NCBI RefSeq assembly: GCF_004339465.1
Contig: NZ_SMFY01000001.1
Coordinates: 620,001 to 684,000 of the forward strand
Reading direction: 5' to 3'
Length of the DNA: 64,000 bases
Source of the DNA: Ancylobacter aquaticus
GTDB taxonomy: Bacteria; Pseudomonadota; Alphaproteobacteria; Rhizobiales; Xanthobacteraceae
Shown here in pieces: positions 9,255-18,794 of the stretch. The notes under the pieces were generated by a model, which was not told the DNA's origin, searched no databases, and saw nothing but the letters and a program-made list of their open reading frames with translations. The stretch's first letter is position 1; each line of letters starts with the position of its first letter. A program made the translations under genes and the position numbers.

Positions 9255-9908
9255 TCAGGCCGCCACGCCGGTGCCGATGGGGCAGGAGACGCCGGTGCCG
9301 CTCAGCGCGCAATAGCCGTTCGGGTTCTTGGCGAGATACTGCTGGTGGTAGTCCTCGGCGAAGTAGAAATGCGGGGCGTCGACGATCTCGGTGGTGATCG
9401 CGGGGAAGCCCTTGGCCTTCAGAGCCACGTCGTAATCCGCCCTGCTGGCTTCCGCCTGCGCCCGCTGCTCGGGCGAGGTGGCATAGATGCCGGAGCGGTA
9501 GGTGGTGCCGACATCATTGCCCTGGCGCATGCCCTGGGTGGGGTCGTGGATTTCCCAGAACAGCTTGAGAAGCTCGGCATAGCTGACCTTAGAGGGGTCA
9601 TAGACCACAAGCACCGCCTCGGCATGGCCGGTCAGGCCGGTGCAGGTCTCCTCATAGGTCGGGTTCGGCGTGATGCCGTTGATGTAGCCGACGGCGGTCA
9701 CATACACGCCGGGCGTCTGCCAGAACTTGCGCTCGGCGCCCCAGAAGCAGCCGAGGCCGAAAATGGCGGTCTCGAAGCCTTCCGGGTAGGGGCCCTTCAG
9801 CGCGTGGCCGTTGACCGCATGGGTACGGGCGGTCGGCAGTTCCCGGGCGCGACCGGGCAGCGCCTGGGCAGGGGTCGGCAGGTCGATACTCTTCCTGGAG
9901 AAGAACAT
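9255..9908 (-). CDS. msrA: Peptide methionine (S)-S-oxide reductase
   Basis: It reduces the S epimer of methionine sulfoxide in proteins and free methionine. The active-site motif [11 protein letters not shown] places the catalytic cysteine at residue 54. The C-terminal recycling region reads [14 protein letters not shown], with two more cysteines. Length is 217 residues from the ATG at 9908 ([13 protein letters not shown]), the usual rhizobial N-terminus; an earlier in-frame start at 9938 would add ten unconserved residues. Odd point: where the family normally has GYAGG, this protein reads [14 protein letters not shown]. No signal peptide, so cytoplasmic. Confidence 0.93.
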   Translation of the reverse strand: MFFSRKSIDLPTPAQALPGRARELPTARTHAVNGHALKGPYPEGFETAIFGLGCFWGAERKFWQTPGVYVTAVGYINGITPNPTYEETCTGLTGHAEAVLVVYDPSKVSYAELLKLFWEIHDPTQGMRQGNDVGTTYRSGIYATSPEQRAQAEASRADYDVALKAKGFPAITTEIVDAPHFYFAEDYHQQYLAKNPNGYCALSGTGVSCPIGTGVAA

Positions 9909-10003
9909 GGGGCACATCCCTTCATGGACTGACGCCAATATGGGGAGTGACCGGGCTTCGCGCGAGGGCGGAGGCCATCACGCGCCCGGCATCACGCGGC
10001 CCT

Positions 10004-10303
10004 TCACGCGGCGGGGCGGCGGCCGATCAGCAGCAGCAGCGCGCCGGCGACGCCGAGCACCGCGAAGAGCGGCGCGCCGAGCACCGGCACGACGAGATAT
10101 TCCCACGCCGTCACGGACACGCTGCCCTCGACGAAGGCCTGGAAGCGCGCCAGCAGGTCCGGGCTCACGGCGAGCCAAGTGACGCCGAGCGGGGTGGTGA
10201 CGATCTCCGACGAGGCGATCGAGCGCACGCCGTCCAGCACCAGGGCGACGAAGGCACCGGCGAGAACCCACAGCCCCACGAAGCGGAAGAGAAAGCGGAT
10301 CAT
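10004..10303 (-). CDS. Small conserved membrane protein of unknown function
   Basis: 99 residues from the ATG at 10303 (MIRFLFRFVGLWVLAGAF). Two hydrophobic helices are visible, residues about 5-25 and 66-95, separated by a polar region (DGVRSIASSEIVTTPLG). The C-terminus ends in GRRPAA. It resembles small membrane proteins seen widely in Hyphomicrobiales, for which I know no function. It lies upstream of msrA on the same strand. Confidence 0.65.
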   Translation of the reverse strand: MIRFLFRFVGLWVLAGAFVALVLDGVRSIASSEIVTTPLGVTWLAVSPDLLARFQAFVEGSVSVTAWEYLVVPVLGAPLFAVLGVAGALLLLIGRRPAA

Positions 10304-10409
10304 GAATTGCCCTGTCTTCTGGCCCGCCGCGCCTGCGGCGTGTTCCGTCTTAGACGCCATCGGCGAACCGCCGCAAGGGCGCAGGTGAGGCGAGGGATGT
10401 CCTCCGGTC

Positions 10410-10497
10410 GTCATCCCGGACGGCCGCCGGCCGATCCGGGGTCGTTTTCCGGATGGAGAGCAGTCCCGGCTCTCCGCTTCGCTCCGGCCGGGATGAC
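10410..10497. repeat. Palindromic intergenic repeat, copy D (diverged)
   Basis: In the gap between the small membrane protein and ccoN. GTCATCCCGG (10410-10419) pairs with CCGGGATGAC (10488-10497), and GGAGAGC and GCTCTCC-type inner arms are present. It shares the GGCCGATCCGGGG and CCCGGCTCTCCGC stretches with the copy near 63139 and is looser than the copies at 1874, 3636 and 6010. Confidence 0.65.
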
Positions 10498-10574
10498 GAT
10501 CCCGCGGGGAGGGCGGCCGATCCAATGCGCGGCATTCGGCCGCCGGCTCCCCGCGTCCGTGAAGACCCTTAGCC

Positions 10575-10588
10575 TTGATGTGGATCAA
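10575..10588 (+). promoter_or_regulatory. FNR/FixK box upstream of ccoN
   Basis: TTGATGTGGATCAA is a perfect match to the TTGAT-N4-ATCAA consensus bound by FNR and FixK proteins. It lies 84 bases before the ccoN ATG. A class II activator site centred at -41.5 would place the transcript start near 10623. It predicts induction of the oxidase under low oxygen, the usual behaviour of cbb3 operons. Confidence 0.9.
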
Positions 10589-10671
10589 GGTTGTCGCCGG
10601 CCTCCGGCGCGAAAGCTCGCCCCACATCATGGAGTCGTTCCAGATCGGCCGATCGGAACGTGGAGGGTCGA

Positions 10672-12387
10672 ATGACGCAGCTACACAGCGCCGCCGGCGA
10701 GGCAGGCGGCTCGGGTGCCACCGAACCGGGCGTCGACCAGAGCGGCAAGAAGATGACGTTCGGCGAGGGCGGTCTCGCCTTCGTCTTCGCGGTCCTCGCG
10801 CTGGCGTGCATTACCGTGGCGGCGAAGACGCACGATGCCGCCTATGCCTTCCACGCCTATCTCTCCGCCTTCGCCAGCCTGGCGGCGGTGTTCGTCATCC
10901 TCAACCGCTATGTCGACCGCCCGGCGGACCTGCCGGCGCGGGAGATCGAGGGCAAGCCGAACTACAATTTCGGCCCGGTAAAGTTCGCCACCATCGCGGC
11001 GATGTTCTGGGGCATTGCCGGCTTCCTGGTCGGCGTTATCATCGCCTTCCAGCTCGCCTTTCCCTGGCTGAACCTCGATCTGCCCTGGACGGCGTTCGGC
11101 CGGCTGCGCCCGCTGCACACGTCGGCGGTGATCTTCGCCTTTGGCGGCAATGTGCTGATCGGCACCTCGTTCTATGTGGTTCAGCGCACCTCGCGCGCCC
11201 GCCTCGCCGGCTATCTCGCGCCGTGGTTCGTGGTGCTGGGCTATAATTTCTTCATACTTCTCGCCGGCACCGGCTATCTCCTCGGCATCACCCAGTCGAA
11301 GGAATATGCCGAGCCGGAATGGTACGCCGATCTGTGGCTCACCGCTGTGTGGGTGGCGTATCTGCTGGTGTTCCTCGCCACGCTCTGGCGCCGGCGGGAA
11401 CCGCACATCTATGTCGCGAACTGGTTCTACCTCGCCTTCATCGTCACCATCGCGATGCTGCACATCGGCAACAACGCCGCGATCCCGGTGTCGGTGTTCT
11501 CGCCGAAATCCTACATCGTCTGGTCGGGCGTGCAGGATGCCATGGTGCAGTGGTGGTATGGCCACAACGCGGTCGGCTTCTTCCTCACCGCCGGCTTCCT
11601 CGCCATCATGTATTACTTCATTCCCAAGCGGGCCGACCGGCCGGTCTATTCCTACCGGCTGTCGATCATCCACTTCTGGGCGCTGATCTTCATCTACATC
11701 TGGGCCGGCCCCCATCATCTGCACTACACGGCGCTGCCGGACTGGGCGCAGACGCTGGGCATGACCTTCTCGATCATCCTGTGGATGCCGAGCTGGGGCG
11801 GCATGATCAACGGGCTGATGACGCTCTCGGGGGCCTGGGACAAGCTGCGCACCGACCCGGTGCTGCGCCTGATGGTGGTGTCGGTCGCGTTCTACGGCAT
11901 GGCCACCTTTGAAGGGCCGCTGATGTCGGTGAAGTCGGTCAACTCGCTCTCCCACTACACCGACTGGACCATCGGCCATGTGCATGCCGGCGCGCTCGGC
12001 TGGGTCGCCTACATCTCCTTCGGCGCGATCTACTGCCTGGTGCCGTGGCTCTGGCAGAAGCGCGAGCTGTATTCGCTGCGCCTCGTCAACTGGCATTTCT
12101 GGATCTCGACCATCGGCATCGTCTTCTACATCTCGGCGATGTGGGTGTCGGGCATCCTGCAGGGCCTGATGTGGCGCGCCTACACCTCGCTCGGCTTCCT
12201 CGAATACTCGTTCATCGAGACGGTCGAGGCGATGCACCCCTTCTACATCATCCGCGCGGTGGGCGGGGTGCTGTTCCTGGTCGGCGCGCTGATCATGGCG
12301 TTCAACGTGTTCATGACGATCAGGCAGCCGGATCTGGCGGAGGCCGGCACCGACCTGCGCCACCCTTCCCTCGTGCCGGCTGAGTGA
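10672..12387 (+). CDS. ccoN: cbb3-type cytochrome c oxidase subunit I
   Basis: The catalytic subunit with low-spin heme b and the high-spin heme b3-CuB centre, in the inner membrane. 571 residues with about twelve helices. Recognisable ligand regions are [44 protein letters not shown] and [14 protein letters not shown]. The ATG at 10672 is preceded by GGAGGG at 10662-10667. The N-terminal about 35 residues (glycine-rich, [15 protein letters not shown]) are an extra hydrophilic tail. First gene of ccoNOQP, behind a perfect FNR/FixK box; ccoO starts 11 bases after the stop. Confidence 0.96.
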   Translation: MTQLHSAAGEAGGSGATEPGVDQSGKKMTFGEGGLAFVFAVLALACITVAAKTHDAAYAFHAYLSAFASLAAVFVILNRYVDRPADLPAREIEGKPNYNFGPVKFATIAAMFWGIAGFLVGVIIAFQLAFPWLNLDLPWTAFGRLRPLHTSAVIFAFGGNVLIGTSFYVVQRTSRARLAGYLAPWFVVLGYNFFILLAGTGYLLGITQSKEYAEPEWYADLWLTAVWVAYLLVFLATLWRRREPHIYVANWFYLAFIVTIAMLHIGNNAAIPVSVFSPKSYIVWSGVQDAMVQWWYGHNAVGFFLTAGFLAIMYYFIPKRADRPVYSYRLSIIHFWALIFIYIWAGPHHLHYTALPDWAQTLGMTFSIILWMPSWGGMINGLMTLSGAWDKLRTDPVLRLMVVSVAFYGMATFEGPLMSVKSVNSLSHYTDWTIGHVHAGALGWVAYISFGAIYCLVPWLWQKRELYSLRLVNWHFWISTIGIVFYISAMWVSGILQGLMWRAYTSLGFLEYSFIETVEAMHPFYIIRAVGGVLFLVGALIMAFNVFMTIRQPDLAEAGTDLRHPSLVPAE

Positions 12388-12398
12388 GGACCCCGACC

Positions 12399-13151
12399 AT
12401 GGCTGACATCGCCACCAAGAAATCCGTCTGGGCCCGGCACGCTTTTTTCGAGAAGAACTCGATCTGGCTGATGATCGGCATCCTGATCGTGGTCGCCATT
12501 GGCGGCCTGGTCGAGATCGTGCCGCTGTTCTACCTCAAGAGCACGATCGAGAAGGTCTCCGGCGTGCGTCCCTGGACGCCGCTGGAGCTGGCCGGGCGCA
12601 ACATCTATGTGCGCGAGGGCTGCTACAACTGCCACTCGCAGATGATCCGCCCGCTGCGCGACGAGGTGGAGCGCTACGGCCATTACTCGCTGGCGGCCGA
12701 GAGCATGTATGACCGCCCGTTCCAGTGGGGCTCCAAGCGCACCGGGCCGGACCTTGCCCGCGTTGGCAACAAATATTCCGACGAATGGCAGCGCCAGCAC
12801 CTCGCCGATCCGCGCTCGGTGGTGCCGGGCTCGATCATGCCGGGCTATCCCTTCCTCGCGAAGACGCCGCTCAAGACCTACGAGATCGCCGACGACATGA
12901 AGGTGAACGCCGTGCTCGGCGTGCCCTATTCCGACGCGATGGTGGCCGAGGCGCTGGCCGACCTGCGGGCGCAGGCCAGCCCCGATGCCGACGCCGACGG
13001 GCTGGTGGAGCGCTATCCCGGCGCGCAGCAGCGCGACTTCGACGGCAATCCCAGGGTGCTGTCCGAGGCGGATGCGCTGATCGCCTACCTGCAGGCGCTC
13101 GGCACCATGGTCGACTTCAAGCTCTACGACGACAAGGCAAACATCCGCTGA
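12399..13151 (+). CDS. ccoO: cbb3-type cytochrome c oxidase subunit II (monoheme cytochrome c)
   Basis: 250 residues. One N-terminal anchor (about residues 22-44) holds a periplasmic cytochrome c domain with the heme-binding motif CYNCH (C75, C78, H79) and a likely methionine ligand in GSIMPGYPF. It passes electrons from CcoP to CcoN. The start at 12399 ([11 protein letters not shown]) has the anchor at normal distance. Ten bases separate it from ccoQ. Confidence 0.96.
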   Translation: MADIATKKSVWARHAFFEKNSIWLMIGILIVVAIGGLVEIVPLFYLKSTIEKVSGVRPWTPLELAGRNIYVREGCYNCHSQMIRPLRDEVERYGHYSLAAESMYDRPFQWGSKRTGPDLARVGNKYSDEWQRQHLADPRSVVPGSIMPGYPFLAKTPLKTYEIADDMKVNAVLGVPYSDAMVAEALADLRAQASPDADADGLVERYPGAQQRDFDGNPRVLSEADALIAYLQALGTMVDFKLYDDKANIR

Positions 13152-13161
13152 GGAGGCCGGG

Positions 13162-13317
13162 ATGAACGAGACCTATCGCGCCCTCGCCGAATTCGCCCAG
13201 ACCTGGGGGCTTCTCTACTTCGTCGGCATCTTCCTCTGCGTGCTCGCCTATGCGCTTTCGCCCCGGCGCGGCAAGCAGTTTGAAGACGCCGCCCGCATGC
13301 CGCTGCGCGAGGATTGA
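13162..13317 (+). CDS. ccoQ: cbb3-type oxidase small subunit CcoQ
   Basis: A 51-residue single-span protein: MNETYRALAEFAQTWG, then the helix LLYFVGIFLCVLAYAL (residues 17-32), then the polar tail SPRRGKQFEDAARMPLRED. Sequence, size and position between ccoO and ccoP identify it. In other bacteria CcoQ stabilises the complex, in particular the interaction with CcoP. GAGG precedes the ATG; ccoP starts two bases after the TGA. Confidence 0.93.
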   Translation: MNETYRALAEFAQTWGLLYFVGIFLCVLAYALSPRRGKQFEDAARMPLRED

Positions 13318-13319
13318 CC

Positions 13320-14201
13320 ATGGCCGAGCATCACACGAACGTGGACGCCGTCACCGGCGTCTCGACGACCGGCCACGAGTGGGACGGCATCCGCGAGCTG
13401 AACAACCCGCTGCCGCGCTGGTGGCTGTGGACCTTCTACGCCTGCATCGTCTGGGCGGTGCTGTACTGGATCGCCTACCCCGCCTGGCCGCTGGTGTCCA
13501 ACTACACCTCCGGCGTGCTCGGCTGGACGTCGCGCGACGCGGTGCAGGTGCAATTGGCCGACCTGCGCACCCAGCGCGGGGCGTTCGCGCAGAAGCTGCA
13601 GGACGCCTCGCTCGAACAGATCGAGGCCAGCCCCGAGCTTCTCGCCTTCGCCCGAGCCCAGGGCCGCGCCGCCTTCGGCGACAATTGCGCGCCGTGCCAC
13701 GGCACGGGTGCCGCCGGCTCCATCGGCTATCCCAACCTCAACGACGACGACTGGATGTGGGGCGGCTCGCTGGAGCAGGTGCAGCAGACCATCCTGCACG
13801 GCATCCGCTCCACCGATGCCGACGCCCATCTCGGCGACATGCCCGCCTTCGGGCGCGACGCCATGCTGGCGCGGCCGGAGATCGTCGCGGTGGCCGACTA
13901 TGCGCGCTCGCTCTCCGCCCTGCCGGTGCCGGCCGGGGTCACGCCCGACCTCGCCAAGGGCAGGCAAGTGTTCGCCGCCAATTGCGCCGCCTGCCACGGC
14001 GCGGACGGCAAGGGCAATGTGGAGCTGGGCGCCCCCAACCTCACGGACGGCATCTGGCTCTACGGCTCCAGCCGCGACAGCGTGATCGCCACCATCGCGA
14101 ATGGCCGCGCCGGCATGATGCCGGCCTGGGGCGGGCGGCTCGACCCCACAACCATCAAGGCCCTCACCGTCTATGTGCATGCGCTCGGGGGCGGGCGGTA
14201 G
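13320..14201 (+). CDS. ccoP: cbb3-type cytochrome c oxidase subunit III (diheme cytochrome c)
   Basis: 293 residues: a cytoplasmic N-terminus, one membrane span near residues 36-60 (WWLWTFYACIVWAVLYW), and two periplasmic cytochrome c domains with CAPCH and CAACH motifs. It accepts electrons from soluble or membrane cytochrome c. The ATG at 13320 was taken; an in-frame TTG at 13314 inside the ccoQ stop region is unlikely. The operon ends in a strong terminator 25 bases later. Confidence 0.96.
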   Translation: MAEHHTNVDAVTGVSTTGHEWDGIRELNNPLPRWWLWTFYACIVWAVLYWIAYPAWPLVSNYTSGVLGWTSRDAVQVQLADLRTQRGAFAQKLQDASLEQIEASPELLAFARAQGRAAFGDNCAPCHGTGAAGSIGYPNLNDDDWMWGGSLEQVQQTILHGIRSTDADAHLGDMPAFGRDAMLARPEIVAVADYARSLSALPVPAGVTPDLAKGRQVFAANCAACHGADGKGNVELGAPNLTDGIWLYGSSRDSVIATIANGRAGMMPAWGGRLDPTTIKALTVYVHALGGGR

Positions 14202-14225
14202 CGCGTGCATGCAGGGGGGTGAGCG

Positions 14226-14270
14226 ATGCGGCGGGGCGTCTCAGCGACGTCCCGCCGCATAAGCATTTTT
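14226..14270 (+). terminator. Rho-independent terminator after ccoP
   Basis: A 15-bp stem, ATGCGGCGGGGCGTC (14226-14240) with GACGTCCCGCCGCAT (14246-14260), contains one G-U pair and a five-base loop, followed by AAGCATTTTT. It separates ccoNOQP from ccoGHIS, so the second group needs read-through or its own promoter. The gap up to ccoG holds only an ATCAA half-site near 14288, not a full FNR box. Confidence 0.85.
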
Positions 14271-14358
14271 CCGCCCGGCAAGCCCCGGATCAACGGCCGC
14301 GACAGGCGGGTTTAGAACACCTCCATGCCGGCGCGGACCGCAGGCTTCGGGGACCGAC

Positions 14359-15828
14359 ATGAACATGGCGACCAAGGTGGAACGGCTCGAACCGCCGGAT
14401 TATGACGACGAGGCCCCCCTCTACGAGGCCCGGCGCCGCATCTACCCCATCGCCGTGCACGGCACCTTCCGCCGCATCAAGTGGGCGCTGCTGATCGTCA
14501 CCCTCGGCATTTACTATCTGCTGCCTTTCCTGCGCTGGGACCGCGGCCCCAACGCCCCCTCGCAGGCGGTGCTGGTCGATCTCGCAAACGGGCGGTTCTA
14601 TTTCTTCTTCATCGAGATCTGGCCGCAGGAAATCTATTACCTCACCGGCCTGCTGATCCTTGCCGCTTTGGTGCTGTTCCTGATGAACGCGGTCGCCGGC
14701 CGGCTCTGGTGCGGCTATCTCTGCCCGCAGACCGTGTGGACCGACCTGTTCCAGGCCATCGAGCGCATGGTCGAGGGCGACCCGCGCGAGCGGCGCGAGA
14801 AGCTGAAGACCGCCTCGCGCACCCAGCGGGCCTTCGAGGCGGCGGCCAAGCACACGCTATGGCTGATGGTGGCGTGGTGGACGGGGGGCGCCTGGGTGCT
14901 CTACTTCGCCGACGCGCCGACCTTGGTCTGGCAGCTTTTCACCGGCACCGCGCCGCTGGTCGCCTATCTCTGGATCGCCATCCTCACCTTCACCACCTAT
15001 GTGCTCGCCGGCCATATGCGCGAGCAGGTGTGCACCTATATGTGCCCGTGGCCGCGCATCCAGGCGGCGCTGACGGACGAGTACGCCTACAACGTCACCT
15101 ATCGCCATGATCGCGGCGAGCCGCGCGGCTCGCTCAAGAAGAGCGAGGCGCTGCGCGCAGTCGGCGTGCCGTCGGGCGACTGCATCGACTGCCGGCAATG
15201 CGTGGCCGCCTGCCCGACGGGGGTCGACATCCGGCTCGGCAGCCAGCTCGCCTGCATCCAGTGCGGCCTGTGCATCGACGCCTGCGACACGGTGATGGGC
15301 AAGGTCGGGCGGCCGACCCGCCTCATCGCCTACGACACCGAGATGAACATCGAGCGCCGCCAGCAGGGGCTGGCGCCGGTGGCGAAGGTGTTTCGCGCCC
15401 GCACGCTGCTCTATGCGGGGCTGATCCTCCTCATCGGCGCCATCATGGTCGCCGCGCTGGCCATGCGCGGTTCGGAGGGCGTGTCCGTCATCCATGACCG
15501 CAACCCGCTTTTCGTGCGCCTCTCCGACGGGGCGCTGCGCAATGCCTACACGCTGCGCATCGTCAACAAGCAGCCCCTGCCGCGCCGCTTCGCCATTGCG
15601 GTGGACGGGGTGCCGGAGGGGCGGCTGGAGATCGTCGGCGGCCTCTCGCAGACCGAAAACGGCCATCCCGTGGTCGAGGTCGGCCCGGACCAGACCTATG
15701 AGCTGCGGGCGCTGGTCTCCACCGCCGCGAAGCTGCCGGCCAATGCCTCGCTGCCGGTGGTGTTCTCCGTCACCGACGTGATCGGCGGCGAGACGACGAC
15801 CGCGCCCGACCATTTCAAGGGTCCCTGA
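14359..15828 (+). CDS. ccoG: Cytochrome oxidase accessory protein CcoG/FixG, membrane polyferredoxin
   Basis: 489 residues, required for cbb3 assembly in known systems, where it acts on copper (Cu(II) reduction). Membrane-embedded cysteine pairs occur in WCGYLCPQTVWTD and CTYMCPWPR. Two 4Fe-4S motifs follow: CIDCRQCVAACPTG and CIQCGLCIDACD (about residues 275-312). The C-terminus is a periplasmic Ig-like domain after a last helix (LLYAGLILLIGAIMVAAL). First gene of the second cco unit; ccoH starts 16 bases after the stop. Confidence 0.95.
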   Translation: MNMATKVERLEPPDYDDEAPLYEARRRIYPIAVHGTFRRIKWALLIVTLGIYYLLPFLRWDRGPNAPSQAVLVDLANGRFYFFFIEIWPQEIYYLTGLLILAALVLFLMNAVAGRLWCGYLCPQTVWTDLFQAIERMVEGDPRERREKLKTASRTQRAFEAAAKHTLWLMVAWWTGGAWVLYFADAPTLVWQLFTGTAPLVAYLWIAILTFTTYVLAGHMREQVCTYMCPWPRIQAALTDEYAYNVTYRHDRGEPRGSLKKSEALRAVGVPSGDCIDCRQCVAACPTGVDIRLGSQLACIQCGLCIDACDTVMGKVGRPTRLIAYDTEMNIERRQQGLAPVAKVFRARTLLYAGLILLIGAIMVAALAMRGSEGVSVIHDRNPLFVRLSDGALRNAYTLRIVNKQPLPRRFAIAVDGVPEGRLEIVGGLSQTENGHPVVEVGPDQTYELRALVSTAAKLPANASLPVVFSVTDVIGGETTTAPDHFKGP

Positions 15829-15844
15829 AAACCGGAGGACGACC

Positions 15845-16342
15845 ATGGCCTCGCCTGTGAACGGGCTCGACGACGGGAACGGCCGGCCTCTTACGGGCCG
15901 CACCGTGCTGATCTGCTTCCTCGCCTTTTTCGGCGTGATCTTTACCGCCAACTTCTTCCTCGTGCGGGCGGCGGTGACGAGCTTCGGCGGGGTGGAGACG
16001 GAAAGCTCCTACAAGGCCGGGCTCGCCTTCCGCGCCGAAAGCGAGGCCGCAGCCGCGCAGGAGGCCCGCCACTGGCAGGTCGACGCCCATGTCGAACCCG
16101 GCCGGGTCGATGTGTCGGCCCGCGATGCCGCCGGCCGGCCGATCGCCGACGCGGTGCTCGCCGTGACGCTCCAGCACCCCACGAACCGGCGGCTCGACGT
16201 GACACTCGATCCGGTTCGGGTGAGCGCGGGCCGGTGGCGTGCCGATGACACGGTGGCGTCCGGGCAGTGGGAACTGGTGATCGAACTCAGCCGCGAGGGC
16301 GAGCGCCTGTTCCGCTCCACCAACCGCGTCGTCATCCGGTAG
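15845..16342 (+). CDS. ccoH: Cytochrome oxidase assembly protein CcoH/FixH
   Basis: 165 residues with one N-terminal helix (about 20-42, TVLICFLAFFGVIFTANFFLV) and a periplasmic beta-rich domain. The stretch ESSYKAGLAFRAESEAA is typical of FixH. It acts in late assembly of the cbb3 complex. Between ccoG and ccoI in the standard order. Confidence 0.93.
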   Translation: MASPVNGLDDGNGRPLTGRTVLICFLAFFGVIFTANFFLVRAAVTSFGGVETESSYKAGLAFRAESEAAAAQEARHWQVDAHVEPGRVDVSARDAAGRPIADAVLAVTLQHPTNRRLDVTLDPVRVSAGRWRADDTVASGQWELVIELSREGERLFRSTNRVVIR

Positions 16343-16359
16343 CGGCGGGAGACCCACCC

Positions 16360-18621
16360 ATGGCCACGCAGGCCCTTCTTTTCCCCGCGACGCCAGCGCC
16401 GGTTGCCGCCGCGCCGGTGGCGCAGGATTACTCGCTGTTCCTGCGCCGCGACCCCGCCGGGCAGGCGGAGATGGCCTTTGCGGTCGAGGGCATCGACTGC
16501 GCCGCCTGCATCGACGAGATCGAGGACGGGTGCGAAGCGCTGCCGGGGGTGGCGCGCGCGCGGCTGAACTACACCACCCACCGCCTCACCATCGGTTGGG
16601 AGGCGCGGGCCGAGCCGGCGCCGGCGCTTGTGCTGGAGGCGCTGGCCAAGGCGGGCTATCGCGCCTGGCCTTTCGAGGCCGACCGGCTGGAGGCGATCGA
16701 CAACGCCACCTCCCGCCATTTGCTGCGCTGCCTCGGCGTTGCCGGCTTCGCGGCGATGAACATCATGCTGCTCTCGGTGTCGGTGTGGTCGGGCAATGTG
16801 ACCGACATCACCCCCGAGACGCGCGATTTTTTCCACTGGCTCTCGGCACTGATCGCGCTGCCCGCCGCCGCCTATGCCGGCCAGCCCTTCTTCCAGAGCG
16901 CCATCCGGGCCGTGAGGGCCCGCTCGCTCAACATGGACGTGCCGATCACGCTCGGCGTGCTGCTGGCGCTCAGCGTCTCGGTGTACGAGACGCTGCACCA
17001 TGCCGAGCACGCCTATTTCGATTCCGCCGTGATGCTGCTCTTCTTTCTGCTCGCCGGGCGCACTCTCGACCATGCGATGCGCCGGCGCACGCGGGCGGAG
17101 GCCGGCAATCTCGCCGCGCTGAAGGCCGTGTCCGCCAACCGCATCGAGGCCGATGGCCGGCTTGTCACCGTGCCCGCCGGCGCCGTGAAGCCGGGCGACG
17201 AGGTGATGCTGCGGGCGGGCGAGCGCGCGCCGGTGGACGGGCTGGTGCTCTCCGGCACCGCCTCGGTCGACGAGAGCCTGGTGACGGGCGAGACGCTGCC
17301 GCGCGCGGTGGGGGCCGGCGGCATGGTGCATGCCGGCAGCCTCATCCATGACGGCGTGCTGCGGCTGCGCACCGTTGCGGCGGGCGAGGACACGTTTCTC
17401 GACGAGATCGAGCGGCTGCTCGACAAGGCCTCGACCGCGCGCGGGCGCTATATCAGGCTCGCCGACCGCGCCGCCCGGCTCTACGCCCCGATGGTGCACA
17501 CCACGGCGCTGCTGGCGCTGGTCGGCTGGCTGATCGCCGGGGCCTCGCTGCACCAGGCGGTGCTGATCGCCGTGGCGGTGCTCATCATCACCTGCCCCTG
17601 CGCGCTGGCGCTCGCCGTGCCCGCGGTGCAGGTGGTGGCGGCGGGCACGCTGATGCGGGCCGGGGTGCTGATCGCCTCCGGCGACACGTTCGAGCGGCTG
17701 GCCGAGATCGACACCGTGGCCTTCGACAAGACCGGCACGCTGACCCTGCCCGAGTCGAGCCTCTCCGACACCTCCACCGTGCCGGCGCCCCTTCTGGCGG
17801 CAGCGGCGCGGCTCGCTTTGGCAAGCACCCACCCGCTGGCGCGGGCCATCGCCGCCGCCCACCCGGACGCGCGCCCGCTCGACGCGGTGCGCGAAGTGCC
17901 GGGCGGAGGCGTCGAGGCGGAGATCGACGGGGTGACGGCGCGGCTCGGCAGCCCGGCCTTTTGCGGCTGCGAGGCGCTGGCGGGCGCCCGTGCCGATGCC
18001 GCGCCCGACGCCTCGCGGGTCGCGGTGCGGCTGGGCGAGGCTTGCGCGGTGCTCGACATAAGGCAGGCGCTGCGCCGCGATGCGCCCGAGGTGATGGACG
18101 AACTCCGCGCGGCCGGCCTCGACATCGTGCTGCTCTCGGGCGACCGGCGGGCGGCGGTGGCGCCGGTGGCGGCGCGGCTTGGCGTGGCGGAATGGTGGGC
18201 GCAGATGCGGCCGGGCGACAAGATCGCCGTGCTGGAGAGCCTCGCCGCCAAGGGGCGCCGCGTGCTGATGGTGGGCGACGGCCTCAATGACGCGCCTTCG
18301 CTCGCCAGCGCCCATGTCTCGCTCTCGCCGATCAGCGCGGCGGATGTGACGCGGGCGCAGGCCGACGCGGTGTTTCTCGGCGAAAGGCTGGCGCCGGTGG
18401 CGACGGCCATCAAGGTCGCCCGCCGGGCGCGGCACCTGATGCGGCAGAACCTGATGATCGCCGTGGTCTACAATCTCATCGCCGTGCCGCTGGCGGTGGC
18501 CGGCTTTGTGACACCGCTGGTGGCCGCGCTCGCCATGTCCGGTTCGTCGGTGATCGTGACGCTCAACGCGCTGCGGGCACGGACGGATGGGAAGATGGCG
18601 GGCGGGAAGGTGGCGAGATGA
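16360..18621 (+). CDS. ccoI: Cu+-exporting P-type ATPase CcoI/FixI
   Basis: 753 residues. It delivers copper across the membrane for the CuB site of cbb3 oxidase. An N-terminal heavy-metal-associated domain has CAAC (GIDCAACIDEI), the sixth-helix CPC motif is in ITCPCALALAVP, the phosphorylation site is DKTGTLTLP, and the hinge is GDGLNDAPS. The start at 16360 (MATQALLFP) was chosen over an in-frame ATG inside ccoH. Its TGA overlaps the ATG of ccoS. Confidence 0.95.
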   Translation: MATQALLFPATPAPVAAAPVAQDYSLFLRRDPAGQAEMAFAVEGIDCAACIDEIEDGCEALPGVARARLNYTTHRLTIGWEARAEPAPALVLEALAKAGYRAWPFEADRLEAIDNATSRHLLRCLGVAGFAAMNIMLLSVSVWSGNVTDITPETRDFFHWLSALIALPAAAYAGQPFFQSAIRAVRARSLNMDVPITLGVLLALSVSVYETLHHAEHAYFDSAVMLLFFLLAGRTLDHAMRRRTRAEAGNLAALKAVSANRIEADGRLVTVPAGAVKPGDEVMLRAGERAPVDGLVLSGTASVDESLVTGETLPRAVGAGGMVHAGSLIHDGVLRLRTVAAGEDTFLDEIERLLDKASTARGRYIRLADRAARLYAPMVHTTALLALVGWLIAGASLHQAVLIAVAVLIITCPCALALAVPAVQVVAAGTLMRAGVLIASGDTFERLAEIDTVAFDKTGTLTLPESSLSDTSTVPAPLLAAAARLALASTHPLARAIAAAHPDARPLDAVREVPGGGVEAEIDGVTARLGSPAFCGCEALAGARADAAPDASRVAVRLGEACAVLDIRQALRRDAPEVMDELRAAGLDIVLLSGDRRAAVAPVAARLGVAEWWAQMRPGDKIAVLESLAAKGRRVLMVGDGLNDAPSLASAHVSLSPISAADVTRAQADAVFLGERLAPVATAIKVARRARHLMRQNLMIAVVYNLIAVPLAVAGFVTPLVAALAMSGSSVIVTLNALRARTDGKMAGGKVAR

Positions 18622-18794
18622 GCGTGCTTCTCTATCTGGTGCCGGCGGCGCTGAGCCTCGGCCTGCTGGGGCTGGTCGCGTTTCTGTGGTCGCTGCGCGC
18701 CGGGCAATATGACGACATCGAGGGGGCGGCGGTGCGCGTTCTCTCCGATGACGATCTGCGCCACGGGTCCGGCGACCGGGAGCCGCGCGGATGA
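18618..18794 (+). CDS. ccoS: cbb3 oxidase maturation protein CcoS/FixS
   Basis: A 58-residue protein: a single helix LLYLVPAALSLGLLGLVAFLWSL (4-26), then the conserved GQYDDIEGAAVRVL segment and a charged tail. FixS-type proteins are needed for insertion of cofactors into CcoN. It is coupled at both ends by ATGA overlaps, to ccoI (18618-18621) and to the following MFS gene (18791-18794). Confidence 0.93.
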   Translation: MSVLLYLVPAALSLGLLGLVAFLWSLRAGQYDDIEGAAVRVLSDDDLRHGSGDREPRG

